A stretch of 64,000 bases of DNA from a virus. The translations under genes and the position numbers were made by a program. Positions within the stretch are counted from its first letter, which is position 1, and every line of letters begins with the position of its first letter. Under the pieces are notes generated by a model that saw only the letters and a list, made by a program, of their open reading frames with translations, was not told the origin of the DNA and did no database searches. Where the stretch lies: the IMG/VR virus record IMGVR_UViG_3300017991_005548, positions 186,001 to 250,000 of that record. One strand, written 5' to 3'. Of this stretch, positions 31,201 through 40,105 are shown piece after piece.

Positions 31201-33836
31201 TTGGTTGATGCTTCTTTAGTTTCTTTCTTCTCTTCTTTTTCTTCGCATTCTTCATCCTCTTCGTCACACTCTTCTTCTCCAGCGACAGCTTGCTTCAGAG
31301 CATTTCTAAGTTCGTCCTTAACGTTAACTTTTGCTACTGTAGAGGCTTCAGCAAGTTTTTCATCAACTTTCTTACTGATACTCTGTTCACCAAGTTCGCC
31401 ATCTGAGAGAACATCAACAGCATCAATAATAGTATCTGGATTAATAGTGTCATCAGATGCAATTACTCTCAACTTGTTAACAAGACAGTGTTCGACTTCA
31501 GTTGGGGAAGCAGTTGCAACTTTTACGTTTTTGGCGTTCCAATAGGATGATCGCTTCGAAAAAGAAGCAGATTCAGAAGATTGAGGTTCTTCTAACAAAG
31601 ATCCTGCTAATCTTACACGTTCCTTAGTGGTTGCAACGCAGTTGTTCGCAATTTCTTGCAATTCTTGTGGGGTTGCTCCAGTTTCAAGGGAAACCTCTGC
31701 AAACGCTTCAACGACAGCATCCATGTGTTCCTTAGCGGACTTAAATAGAGATGCATCTCTGTTGGCCTGACGTGCCCATGCAGGATCGACATTGTCTAAC
31801 TGCTTCTGGGTGATTACTTCAGGCTCATTGTTGGTACGATAGCCTTCACTATCCAATTGTTTTTGGGTGACAGTATGTTTGTCCTCATCCTTACGGGGAG
31901 ATACACCATTACTATCATTATCCAATTGTTTTTGGGTAATGACTTCAGGTTCGTCATCCTGTCTGGGGTTCAGCTTCAACTCGCTGTCATCCAACTGTTT
32001 CTCAGTGATAACTTCTTTTTCACCTTTTCTTGGACTCGCGTTATCATTGCTGTCCAGTTGTTTTTGTGTGATGACCTGCTGTTCTTCCCCAGTGCGACCG
32101 TGATACAACTCGGATCTGTGATCTTCGAGTTGTTTCTGAGTGATCACTTCTGGAGTTGCAAGAACGGTATTGGCACCAGCCTCTTTAGTTTCTTTACTCA
32201 TTCTTTCTACTCCTTCTCTTGGATTTGTTTTGGCGAATAAATCTAAAAATTGATGAGCCGCTACTTTTGGCGACTCACTGATTAAATTCTTATCTTGATC
32301 TGACAGATCGTCATAGGTCCAAATTTGCATTCTGTCAGAGTTAGTGTCCTCCGCGACGATGATAAATGAATCGTCTCTATTTTTCACTGCGAGTTTTAAA
32401 TTACCAATTTGCATTGATGGTACTTCTTTTATATACTCAAAAAAGCTTTGTTTTTCCTGCCACGAGTCAGATAAAACTTGCATAGCTTTTTCACGTTGTT
32501 TTTCTTTACTAGCTACGGTTCGTCTTTTTCCCATAGATTTAACTCCCGTTTTATTCATTTTATCGCACAGACTCGCGGCCTTTTGCAAAACAGAAGCTCC
32601 GAACTCATAATGATCTACGGCCTCATCTGCGACTCTCCTAATTAAATGTGAACTCTGGGCGGCTGGACGCATAGGTGCGGTAATAGGCATCTGCGGTGTA
32701 TTTACTGGAGGTTGCCCTGGCGCTCCAGTTGTCGTTCCAACTTCCATCGCTTGTTCTGAAGCAACTGGCATTGGTGCGGCATCTCTTGGAGCCGTTTCCA
32801 ATCCCCCTCCTGGTGTTGGTGGTACTTCCCCTGTTGGAGGCATACCTTCTTCTGGAGCGTTACCCTCGGTTCCAGGAACCTGAGATTCAACACTTCCATA
32901 TCCAGCCCCTACTAATTCATCTGACCAAGTTTGTAGACTAGCAATAATATCTACTAAATCACTTGCAAATTCAACTTCAACTTGTTGTCGGTTCTTAATC
33001 AAGTTAACAGCAATGTTCTCTAATGTTTCAAGAACCTGATTAATCTGATCAATTTCTTCCTGACTTGCATTTTTCTCAAGTGCCGCAGTCTTAATCATTC
33101 TAAGGTAATTCTCAACATTGGCAACTCTTGCAAGATAATCATCGTTTGGAATTATACCTTCAATATGGCAACTTGGGCAAGCAGGATCAACAACTCCACT
33201 TAACTCAATAAACTTGATCCCATAATTATGTTCAAATACTGGTTCGTCTTTGAATTCCTTCACTTCGCCAGTTCTAACGTTTCTGGCCCTACCAGTAAAT
33301 TTTCTGCTCTTTCTATTTCTAATATGTTCGCAGTAATCTTCAGTTCTCTCAGCTTTGTTTTCGCAAATACTGCAAGTACTGTATTCAACTGAAGCACCCA
33401 TGGAGACTCCAGTCATATATCCTTGTTCAATACCGCGACAAATATGAGGATAAGCATCTCTATCTACAAAAGCTATTGTATAAACAGCATTATCATCTTC
33501 GTTCCATTCGGCCCAGATGATCTTACCTTTAGCCTTTTCTATATCTTGATTTTCATGATTGGTAAAGAAAGGGACACCTTCGAAACTCTTATAAGCTTTA
33601 AGCAATTCTTCTTTCGAAAATGAATCACCATTACTATTAGGTTCGTCAGCTTTGATTGCTTTAGCCCTGAAAAATAAAGCATTTGGATGCTTTGTAATTT
33701 CTGCTTGAACAATCTTTTCTTTCTCTGAACCAGGCTCTATCAAAACTCTGCCAGAGGCAGTTTTAATCATAACCTCGTCTTCCTTAGAAATTTGCTCTAC
33801 AGGACAAGGTTCGGTTAAAGCAACTTTTATTAACAT
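28266..33836 (-). CDS. Prohead protease fused to a giant repeat-rich C-terminal region
   Basis: 1856 residues. Residues about 1-240 are a gp21/U9-type prohead protease with the herpesvirus-protease fold: RAKAIKADEPNSNGDSFSKEEL, FFTNHEN (catalytic His candidate, about 97), YMTGVSMGASVEYS (catalytic Ser about 145), with a zinc-like CSIC...CEH insertion and PACPSCHIEG. The protease normally matures the head from inside. The rest, normally absent, has Gly/Pro linkers, six ITQKQLD repeats (562-682), Glu-rich helices, three zinc-ribbon-like clusters (CPECG about 1103, CPACG about 1197, CPEC about 1255), a duplicated 111-residue unit (1538-1725) and many K-x-A sites (IKTAALEK, LKTAQ, LRTAS, VKTAS, VKTAG). 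It may be a protease-scaffold polyprotein that is cut at those sites. Confidence 0.8.
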   Translation of the reverse strand: MLIKVALTEPCPVEQISKEDEVMIKTASGRVLIEPGSEKEKIVQAEITKHPNALFFRAKAIKADEPNSNGDSFSKEELLKAYKSFEGVPFFTNHENQDIEKAKGKIIWAEWNEDDNAVYTIAFVDRDAYPHICRGIEQGYMTGVSMGASVEYSTCSICENKAERTEDYCEHIRNRKSRKFTGRARNVRTGEVKEFKDEPVFEHNYGIKFIELSGVVDPACPSCHIEGIIPNDDYLARVANVENYLRMIKTAALEKNASQEEIDQINQVLETLENIAVNLIKNRQQVEVEFASDLVDIIASLQTWSDELVGAGYGSVESQVPGTEGNAPEEGMPPTGEVPPTPGGGLETAPRDAAPMPVASEQAMEVGTTTGAPGQPPVNTPQMPITAPMRPAAQSSHLIRRVADEAVDHYEFGASVLQKAASLCDKMNKTGVKSMGKRRTVASKEKQREKAMQVLSDSWQEKQSFFEYIKEVPSMQIGNLKLAVKNRDDSFIIVAEDTNSDRMQIWTYDDLSDQDKNLISESPKVAAHQFLDLFAKTNPREGVERMSKETKEAGANTVLATPEVITQKQLEDHRSELYHGRTGEEQQVITQKQLDSNDNASPRKGEKEVITEKQLDDSELKLNPRQDDEPEVITQKQLDNDSNGVSPRKDEDKHTVTQKQLDSEGYRTNNEPEVITQKQLDNVDPAWARQANRDASLFKSAKEHMDAVVEAFAEVSLETGATPQELQEIANNCVATTKERVRLAGSLLEEPQSSESASFSKRSSYWNAKNVKVATASPTEVEHCLVNKLRVIASDDTINPDTIIDAVDVLSDGELGEQSISKKVDEKLAEASTVAKVNVKDELRNALKQAVAGEEECDEEDEECEEKEEKKETKEASTKAVVKNEKAKRDAEREEILASLESRKRVQAQEEILNPEKLDGADIVIETDFEELGSQKTSATFKKDIVKFAKGALATENMKLASITNVTIDGNTIQIAVQTDAGEESVEIPIGEEVAPIEEEIVPEGDLVGEGIEDGLDADIEMENLNQVAYNNKKMKRTAQSPMGGGMPGAAGEVAAPGAPEEGLDAPPMGEDPALQALTTGNEDELEDEIPTVGEKQAPWSICPECGSSDVDVTKEDDGGIIGNCQNCGAEYEALIKKEIEFRIIKPTKSVGEEGMEDVEGPEEPEEMPALPVAAQTRIDKDSIVRIAANREAHGDVCPACGNKKCDVIASGDGRTKCECGQCGTSFEKNLIVSSKNPSNGLLRVEWDLSPDNSCPECKEEARKFASKLKVVGMLKTAQANADTFPTANCVERIARTYGGNTVARFGPCKDKPLAECVCKELKRLGFTKVRQMKKLADTLMQVDPMDECIEDQKSKGHDVVQATSICNCIKKKFAKEESDNIYVQAFADEAKEGKIALSQYDLATMNELFIQKEENLAKKAQAILEEVEIGDDLEPLDSVDVEVDEIIEEPEEVAVESVTITGDNLEVVENTGDEALEEDIAEDVAFEAEEVPEGEDMETFDTDALAEALAMNSSRVRRSGAESNIKLAGKPKLIKTIEKDVEAGVPRSKATMMNEGADNIDVPMAKPQVPRSNATMGHEGADNINPPAGLPDVAVDSSYMGIEKATQSDMPAINNEIKGTVIAEAEKNLKEAQRQLALAKKMKEVDTVEGDVEAGVPRADASLGHEGADNIDVKMANPDVPRAKATMGQEGPDNIDVNAPKPDVPIDNAYMGVEKETQSDMPGINDKYLKQVQQKREEQLARIKEARKEEALRTASWLAANNRIASDKSTFDNVVTALAQFEVDKIASVAETMFPVKAVKTASTEQQVKTAGTGLPAIVIQSQPAQEPSFQDKIAGAFTIGSKLLNDNLIDNDQR
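28650..29225 (-). repeat. Duplicated 333-bp (111-residue) unit
   Basis: Two in-frame units 333 bases apart encode DVEAGVPR..AT/AS..EGADNIDV..., each with two VPRxxATxGxEGxDNI motifs, and end in YMGxEKxTQSDMPxIN. Divergence at the DNA level is moderate, so the duplication is older than the perfect 18- and 24-bp arrays. Confidence 0.8.
31788..32152 (-). repeat. Six ITQKQLD peptide repeats
   Basis: Six copies of (I/V)T(Q/E)KQL(D/E), spaced about 18-26 residues apart and separated by polar spacers, lie within the protease polyprotein. Related repeats occur at the N-terminus of the protein at 53105-54037. Confidence 0.85.
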
Positions 33837-33837
33837 A

Positions 33838-36800
33838 TTATCTTCCTTTTCTAAGATTCTTCGAGAACTTCTTTGCTAACCTTAAGAGTTCTAAAGATTC
33901 ATGTGATTTTCCTTCATTGTCCAATTCTTGGGACAACTTTATGATGTTTTTAAGAGCGTCAGTCGATGCCTGTGGGCCATCATCATCGTCATCATCCACA
34001 TCAAAATCTTCTTGAAGACCATCAAGAAGTCCAGGCAATGCAGGTGTTGCAGGTTGTTTTGCAGGAGGTTGCTCCCTTCTTTCCCCAGGTTGTTCTACGA
34101 CATCGACTTCTCTGTCAATAACAACCTCTGGCAAATCAGGTGTTACTTCTTCAGGACCTTCAGGACCTTCAGGAACAACCTCTTCAGCGCCATCACCAAC
34201 ATCATTTATTTCGAAATCTTCTTGATCCAACAAATCTCCTTCATCAAGTACCTGTTCAAGCTCAAGTGCAACCTGATCCAACATATCTTGATCAACATCA
34301 TGAACTCCTCTCATATAAGCGAGGTCTTCTGTGTTAATTCTAATCATTGCTTCGTCACCATATATCTCTTCGAAATATTTTCTCATGGTTTCATCACTTC
34401 TGATTGTTCTGTATAACTTTCTTTGAGCAGGTGTTCTGGCATAGAATTCATATGCCAATTGATTTGAAGTTACATTGTCTGCTGGAGGTCTCTGGAATAC
34501 CAACGCAATTCTTTGAATATTCTTGTCCCCATTCTCATCCATAGATATCAGTGGAGTCTTGGTCCCTGGATCTGTAAGTCTCGTTCCTTTCTCAACAAAC
34601 TCAAAAGCCATTGTTTCAGTTATTTCTCCAACATCAAGAAATGCATCTAACAAACTATTATGAACTCCAAATTGACTCATTTCTTGTTTATCTTCATCCC
34701 AAACAATACTAACAGCATTGCCAACATCTTCATCGGCACCTTTCTTTGTTCTCTTGCCATCAATTTGTTTTTGTCGTCTATAAACCTTTTCCATTTCATG
34801 AGCATAACTTCTTGCTTTCTTGGCTATGTCTTTTATTTCAGAATCAATTTGAATTTGTTCCCCATTTTCCCCTTCTTCAACATATGGTCTAAATGGCTCC
34901 AATTCTTTTATTTGTAAAGGTACATCTAATTGCCTTGCTCGAATAGCCCTTGTCATCATTGCTCTAACCTGACTTGGGAGAAACTTATTGGCATGTCCAT
35001 TCTCATTAAGGAAGATTCGGCCCCTTTCTACAGAATCTTTATCTATCTGTTCTCTGGTGGTAATATTGTTCTCACCCATGAACTCAGCCAAAGTGTCTAA
35101 AGCATTTTTCTTATCGAAGAATTGCAATACTTTCTCCATAGGAGTTCTAACTGTATTCTCATTAAAGCATCTTGGGAAACCATTGGCATCCAAAAATCGG
35201 ACTACAGTTTCGGCAGTACCTTGACCAACATGAGCAAAGTTATTTGCCTCCATACACTCAGCAACCTTCTTTTTAACAACTCTGTCCAAAACTTTAATCA
35301 TTAATGGCTTTACATTACCCTTATTAAATAATGGAGTATAATTGTTAAACTCATCTTTGTGTTTCTTTCTCTTACCCCTACCACTAGCACTTCCACCTGG
35401 GCCTTTGGGATCTCCACCAGCATTTAAGAAATCAACTACAACTTGCATTGAGTCTTCACTTATCTCTTCTATATTTCTAGAAGCCATAAATTCAGCAATT
35501 TCAGCAATAAGATTCTTCTCATTCTTCACATTTGATTTAATCTGAAGGGCTGAGTTTCTTAAAGCGCTACTAGGTTTAATGAATGCATGAGTCTCACTCA
35601 TTCTTTTGAAGTTCTTTCGCATAACATCAATACTTAATAACTTATCAATGTCTTCTTCTGCCAATTCTCTCTCTTCTTCTGTAGAGTCAGGGTCGCTAAT
35701 AATATCTTTGCGGTTTTTGATTTTTTCTTCAATTATGTTTTCATAGAAAGCAAATATATGAGTGACTAACTTATTAAAGATTCTGTTCCCACTATATCCA
35801 TTAAGAGCGCCATCTTTAGAGAAGTTAAAGTTATCTAGGTTAAGAACTCCACCATTAGTAACCTGTTGTCTTGGATCTGGGTTATCTGCCTGTCGTTGAC
35901 CTTCTTCCCATTCGTTCAGAGCTTCCTGCCTATCTTCAGAAACGCCACCAATTCCAGTTAGGAAATTAACAAATGTTCTAAAATCACTTGTAAAATCAAA
36001 CCCTGCTTGACCTGCTTGAGGGATTCCCCCAAGAAGTCTGTATCGGTATCTCTCTCCACCAGTTATATTTTGATCTTGGAGATAGGATCTCACATAATGT
36101 AAAAGATCTTCATTGTATTGTTTGAACTCTTCCATTCCCATCATGTTAGCCAAAAGTTTCCTTAAACCATTTCTATTTAAGAACATTCTTGTTCCATTTG
36201 GAGAAATGATCATGTTATTCTCAGCGGCTTGATTGTAATTAGCGAAAGAATAGATCTGACAATCAGGATCATTCATATAATTTGCGGGTAAAGTAGAATC
36301 TCTTTTAAGAAGACGATTGTCTACCATAGGACCAACAGCTTTTTTCTGGAAGAATCTTGGACCTTCTGTCTTCTTATCAAGATTATAAATAGTTCTATAG
36401 TTAAAGATGTAGGAATAGTCATCCAATCCGAACTTCTGAATAAGAGGTGATGGACTCTCGGGATTGGTTAAGCTTTCCACTTGTTGTTCCTGAGTAACAT
36501 GATCTTCTCCTAGATCTTGGAACATATCAAGTTTATGAATTTTGAGATTCTTTTCTAATTCTTCATTCTCTCTGTTTGGAGCAGGGACTGGATAGGATCT
36601 ATGGAATGCTTGGAATTTCCCAAATGCGTCTGCGTAATACAAACCTGCTAGGTTAAGAACTTGATCTCCTTGTATCTTTTTCCCTCTAACTTTTGCAAAT
36701 GCGGCATCCTTAGCTTTTCTTTTAGCCACTTCATCGGCGGCTTCCTGATCTTCATGTTTTGGATTTCTACGTTCTTCTTCTTGAATGTTTGGCAATAACA

Positions 36801-37755
36801 TTTGATAGAAGTGATCTTGAACCATCCCTTGAATTTGTCCAGATGACTTTTTGAGAAGTTGTATGATTGTTCCCATAGGGATATCTTCCCCATTTTCTGC
36901 ATGGGGGTACATTCCCATAATACGCAATGCGTCACACAATCTACCGTTATCCTCTGGGGCCATTAAATAAGGCCCAACATAAATAGCATGAAGACCATGA
37001 TGTTTACTAAATCCGACATAAGTCTTAAAAATCTTTCTCATTTCTGCGGCACCAGCAGGATCAACTAATTCATCATCTTGACCCTCTTTCGCATCTCCAT
37101 ATCCATACTTTCTTTTATAGTATGCATATCTCTTCCTCTTCTCATCTTTGATGTCTTGTAATGCGCCTTCGAATGACGGGTTGTCTGCTATAAACTCTTT
37201 CAAGTCATCAGCTTCGTCTAGCATAATCGCTTCATATGGAACCCAAATATAATCGACTCTGTATCTAAGAGCGTCTGCGCCCATAGCTTCTTTAATAATT
37301 ACATCGATATTGAACGATTCTAGTTTCTTTTCTCTCTCTTCTTCCCTCTCTTCCTTTTTCTCTCTCTTGGCTTTCCAATCATTCACTTTCTGAGAAAGTC
37401 CATGGAGTTGTTTTGAGGTATAAGGTTTCAAGCTACTGGGGGTGGGGACTCCCCAAGTTTCTTTAGCATATTTAGCGGCTGAGTCTAAACTGTCGAAATA
37501 TTTTCCACCAGCAGAGTAAGTAGCGGGTAGCTTTCTTACGCCTGCGAAGAATTTAGCTCTAGGAGCGTGTACTTTAGCTGGTCCAATAATACAATAGTAT
37601 CCGTCACCATTTGGGGCTTGCCCTTCAAAACGGAAATAACTGCCTGGACCGACAACATCTTCAAACTGATCTTTGAGAAATTGGGTTTTATCAGTATATT
37701 TCTCGCCCCACTTGATGTTTTTCTCAACGAGTTTTTCTTTGGATTCTTTGCGCAT
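33838..37755 (-). CDS. Large hypothetical head-region protein
   Basis: 1305 residues. The N-terminal part (about 25-115) looks like a small beta domain (GPGSYFRFEGQAPNGDGYYCIIGPAKVH) plus a helix. A Lys/Glu coiled coil follows (about 120-150). Long mixed regions contain several copies of a helical FLNxxG element (VRFLDANGFP, GRIFLNENGH, VDFLNAGGDP). The C-terminus is Asp/Glu/Pro-rich and ends LKNIIKLSQELDNEGKSHESLELLRLAKKFSKNLRKGR in parts, a helical hairpin. It lies between portal and protease, one base before the latter, so it is likely a head or portal-associated protein. Family not recognised. Confidence 0.7.
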   Translation of the reverse strand: MRKESKEKLVEKNIKWGEKYTDKTQFLKDQFEDVVGPGSYFRFEGQAPNGDGYYCIIGPAKVHAPRAKFFAGVRKLPATYSAGGKYFDSLDSAAKYAKETWGVPTPSSLKPYTSKQLHGLSQKVNDWKAKREKKEEREEEREKKLESFNIDVIIKEAMGADALRYRVDYIWVPYEAIMLDEADDLKEFIADNPSFEGALQDIKDEKRKRYAYYKRKYGYGDAKEGQDDELVDPAGAAEMRKIFKTYVGFSKHHGLHAIYVGPYLMAPEDNGRLCDALRIMGMYPHAENGEDIPMGTIIQLLKKSSGQIQGMVQDHFYQMLLPNIQEEERRNPKHEDQEAADEVAKRKAKDAAFAKVRGKKIQGDQVLNLAGLYYADAFGKFQAFHRSYPVPAPNRENEELEKNLKIHKLDMFQDLGEDHVTQEQQVESLTNPESPSPLIQKFGLDDYSYIFNYRTIYNLDKKTEGPRFFQKKAVGPMVDNRLLKRDSTLPANYMNDPDCQIYSFANYNQAAENNMIISPNGTRMFLNRNGLRKLLANMMGMEEFKQYNEDLLHYVRSYLQDQNITGGERYRYRLLGGIPQAGQAGFDFTSDFRTFVNFLTGIGGVSEDRQEALNEWEEGQRQADNPDPRQQVTNGGVLNLDNFNFSKDGALNGYSGNRIFNKLVTHIFAFYENIIEEKIKNRKDIISDPDSTEEERELAEEDIDKLLSIDVMRKNFKRMSETHAFIKPSSALRNSALQIKSNVKNEKNLIAEIAEFMASRNIEEISEDSMQVVVDFLNAGGDPKGPGGSASGRGKRKKHKDEFNNYTPLFNKGNVKPLMIKVLDRVVKKKVAECMEANNFAHVGQGTAETVVRFLDANGFPRCFNENTVRTPMEKVLQFFDKKNALDTLAEFMGENNITTREQIDKDSVERGRIFLNENGHANKFLPSQVRAMMTRAIRARQLDVPLQIKELEPFRPYVEEGENGEQIQIDSEIKDIAKKARSYAHEMEKVYRRQKQIDGKRTKKGADEDVGNAVSIVWDEDKQEMSQFGVHNSLLDAFLDVGEITETMAFEFVEKGTRLTDPGTKTPLISMDENGDKNIQRIALVFQRPPADNVTSNQLAYEFYARTPAQRKLYRTIRSDETMRKYFEEIYGDEAMIRINTEDLAYMRGVHDVDQDMLDQVALELEQVLDEGDLLDQEDFEINDVGDGAEEVVPEGPEGPEEVTPDLPEVVIDREVDVVEQPGERREQPPAKQPATPALPGLLDGLQEDFDVDDDDDDGPQASTDALKNIIKLSQELDNEGKSHESLELLRLAKKFSKNLRKGR

Positions 37756-37841
37756 TTGGTAATCTCCAACAAAAAAGATCTATTATCATTTTTTCTCTTT
37801 TCTAAAAAAATGACACAGATCCCTTTTTTATGATAAAAATG

Positions 37842-40064
37842 TTACTCTTTTGGTGCTTGATTTTGAATAGCCATTTCCTTTTTCATAATTGTCTGCACAA
37901 TTTTACTCATTGCCTGCTGTGGCTGTTTCTCTATCTCACTATCTTTAAACCTTAAAACAGTCCAGCCCATCTGGGCAAGTTGCCTATCTCTTTCTTGGTC
38001 TTTTTGAATCTGTTTTGGAGAATTGTGAAAAATCTCTCCATCTGCTTCAATAATAAGTCTCAAATGAGGGAGGGCAAAGTCTACAGGATGTTCCATATTT
38101 CCTATCATAATCTTATACTGAGGGATAATAGGATATTTAATAATCCCGTCTTTTTGATGTTGAACCATATGATCCATCAATTCTCTTTCAATTTTTGTAA
38201 AAGCGATTCTCCCCTTCTCATCTCTTACCTGTCCATCTTTCCCTTGCGAATAGGAAGATGGTTTTGCGGTCTCTGAACGCATTTTCTTTTGCTCAGAAAC
38301 TAATTTATCTCTGGTTTTCTTTTTCAAAACCTTTCCGCCAAATTGTGATGGATCAGCAACTTCCGCAGTCAATGGCCCTGTTTTTGCCAATACGGGTTCT
38401 CCACCTGTTGGTGCGGCTGGCGCTCCACCGAGATCTCCTCCTGGCTCAATAGGGGGTTCTCCCCCCATACCTCCCATTCCACCTCCAAGATCCATGCCTC
38501 CTGGCATTCCGCCGAAGCCACCACCCATGTCTCCTCCAGGCTGTTGCCCCATACCTTGTCCAAGGGCCATCATTTGAACGGCATCATAGCGTTTTCTTTC
38601 AATTTCTTGATCTGGGTCAATATCAAATGCTTCAAGAACAGTCTGCGCACTAACAAGACCCTTCTCGTACAATTGAATAATAAATGTTCTGTATTGCTGT
38701 TGATCTCTAAGATGCATGGAGTTCCATTTAATCTTAGGAACCAGATACTCTTCTTCTCCCGTCTCAGGATTTGTATCAATAAACCCTTGTCGTTTAGCTT
38801 CTGGGAGATATAGGAAATCTGTTATCCAATCAGCTATTTGACTTCTAAATGTGTCCAACCTGTGAATCATAGCTTCAATACCAACAGAAGCGCTTGCAAA
38901 TGTTGGACCTTCACCATTAAGAAGAGCATTGTTAATCATCATACCATCAAGGACTTCCTGATTGATGAATTCAAACTCATTACTAAGAGTAAGAACTTTG
39001 CCAGAAGCACCCACCCAGTCAAAATCAAATGCATGGTGTGTGACAATGGTAAGGTTAGGGTCATTAGCAGTTTCGGCAAGCTGTGCTTGTACAGCGGCAA
39101 TATCGGCAGGTCCAGCAGGACGTTCATCACTACCGACTTTAACAATCTTAATAGGAACGATTAGACGTTCTGCAACGATCCACTGAGCTACCATGAGCTT
39201 AGTTTTATATGAAAGTATAGGGAATAATCTACGGACCATTCCGATTCCATAACGAGTATATCCACTTTCACCATATTTCAAGTGAGAAACGTTACGATTA
39301 TCTAATCGGATAGGCTGACCTGACGAAACAAGTGCGATTACATCTGGAGAAAGTTTCTCATATCCAGGTGTTTTTCTCTGGACCATATTGATGAGTTCTT
39401 CATCTGGTTTCAAAGCGATAATCGGGTCAGGATTTAAAGGTGGGGTATAGACATCTACAAAGTCAGGGTTAAGGATGACCATTCTTCTGACCGTTCCTCC
39501 CTCATGATCGCAAATAATATCTCCGACCATTCCAGAGCCTCCACAATGCTCACAATGGATTTCTGCAAATGGGAAGCAATCGCCAAGCAAATGGACTTCA
39601 TGACTTATCAAACGACACCATTTAGTCAGTTCGAGTCTTTTTTTGAATTTATCAAAGTATAACTTAATCTCTCTATCTTTACACTCATGTTCCCAATCAC
39701 TCATTGGAAAATAACTGTAGAAATCAATTGCAGAAGCTACCTTGGGTTCGTTTTCATAGAAGAATCTTGCCCATTGATATTGTTCTATTCTTTTACTTGG
39801 GATCTGCCAGTTGATTGGAGTATGAACTGGGGAGAAAAATTGAGGCTGACCATAAATAGTTCCTGCACTTGCTACGGAACTAAATTTCGCCATACCATTT
39901 CCCCATTGGGTACTGGCACCAGTCGTTGGGGCATAGTTTTGTCTTGGGATAGGTCGATATGATTGGTGCTGTGGAACCTCGCTGGTAGCGAGTTTAGCGG
40001 GATCTCTATTTCTTAATGCTCTAAAAGTCTCTTCTAGATTGGTAGTTTGTAGGTGAACTTGCAT
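37842..40064 (-). CDS. Portal protein fused to a DUF559/Vsr-like nuclease domain
   Basis: 740 residues. Residues about 60-500 are a portal: RIEQYQWARFFYENEPKVASAIDFYSYFPMS in its parts, LNPDFVDVYTPP, ESGYTRYGIGMVRRLFP, ERLIVPIKIVKVG, HLRDQQQYRTF. A CEHCGGSG...CDH zinc-type insertion sits near 173. A Gly/Pro/Met-rich linker (about 500-590) leads to a C-terminal PD-(D/E)xK-type domain (about 610-735): FTKIERELMDHMV, MEHPVDFALPHLRLIIEADGE, DQERDRQLAQMGWTVLRFKDSEI. This is the DUF559/Vsr layout with Asp, Glu and Gln/Arg-rich helix. The ATG at 40064 follows AGGAATGTGTGC; an upstream GTG is less likely. Confidence 0.88.
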   Translation of the reverse strand: MQVHLQTTNLEETFRALRNRDPAKLATSEVPQHQSYRPIPRQNYAPTTGASTQWGNGMAKFSSVASAGTIYGQPQFFSPVHTPINWQIPSKRIEQYQWARFFYENEPKVASAIDFYSYFPMSDWEHECKDREIKLYFDKFKKRLELTKWCRLISHEVHLLGDCFPFAEIHCEHCGGSGMVGDIICDHEGGTVRRMVILNPDFVDVYTPPLNPDPIIALKPDEELINMVQRKTPGYEKLSPDVIALVSSGQPIRLDNRNVSHLKYGESGYTRYGIGMVRRLFPILSYKTKLMVAQWIVAERLIVPIKIVKVGSDERPAGPADIAAVQAQLAETANDPNLTIVTHHAFDFDWVGASGKVLTLSNEFEFINQEVLDGMMINNALLNGEGPTFASASVGIEAMIHRLDTFRSQIADWITDFLYLPEAKRQGFIDTNPETGEEEYLVPKIKWNSMHLRDQQQYRTFIIQLYEKGLVSAQTVLEAFDIDPDQEIERKRYDAVQMMALGQGMGQQPGGDMGGGFGGMPGGMDLGGGMGGMGGEPPIEPGGDLGGAPAAPTGGEPVLAKTGPLTAEVADPSQFGGKVLKKKTRDKLVSEQKKMRSETAKPSSYSQGKDGQVRDEKGRIAFTKIERELMDHMVQHQKDGIIKYPIIPQYKIMIGNMEHPVDFALPHLRLIIEADGEIFHNSPKQIQKDQERDRQLAQMGWTVLRFKDSEIEKQPQQAMSKIVQTIMKKEMAIQNQAPKE

Positions 40065-40091
40065 GCACACATTCCTGATTTAGATTTTTTT

Positions 40092-40099
40092 TATTATAC
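40092..40099 (-). promoter_or_regulatory. GTATAATA box before portal gene
   Basis: Minus-strand GTATAATA 28 bases before the portal ATG and between two closely spaced genes, preceded by TTTT. It has no -35 hexamer. Confidence 0.45.
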
Positions 40100-40105
40100 A
40101 AAATC

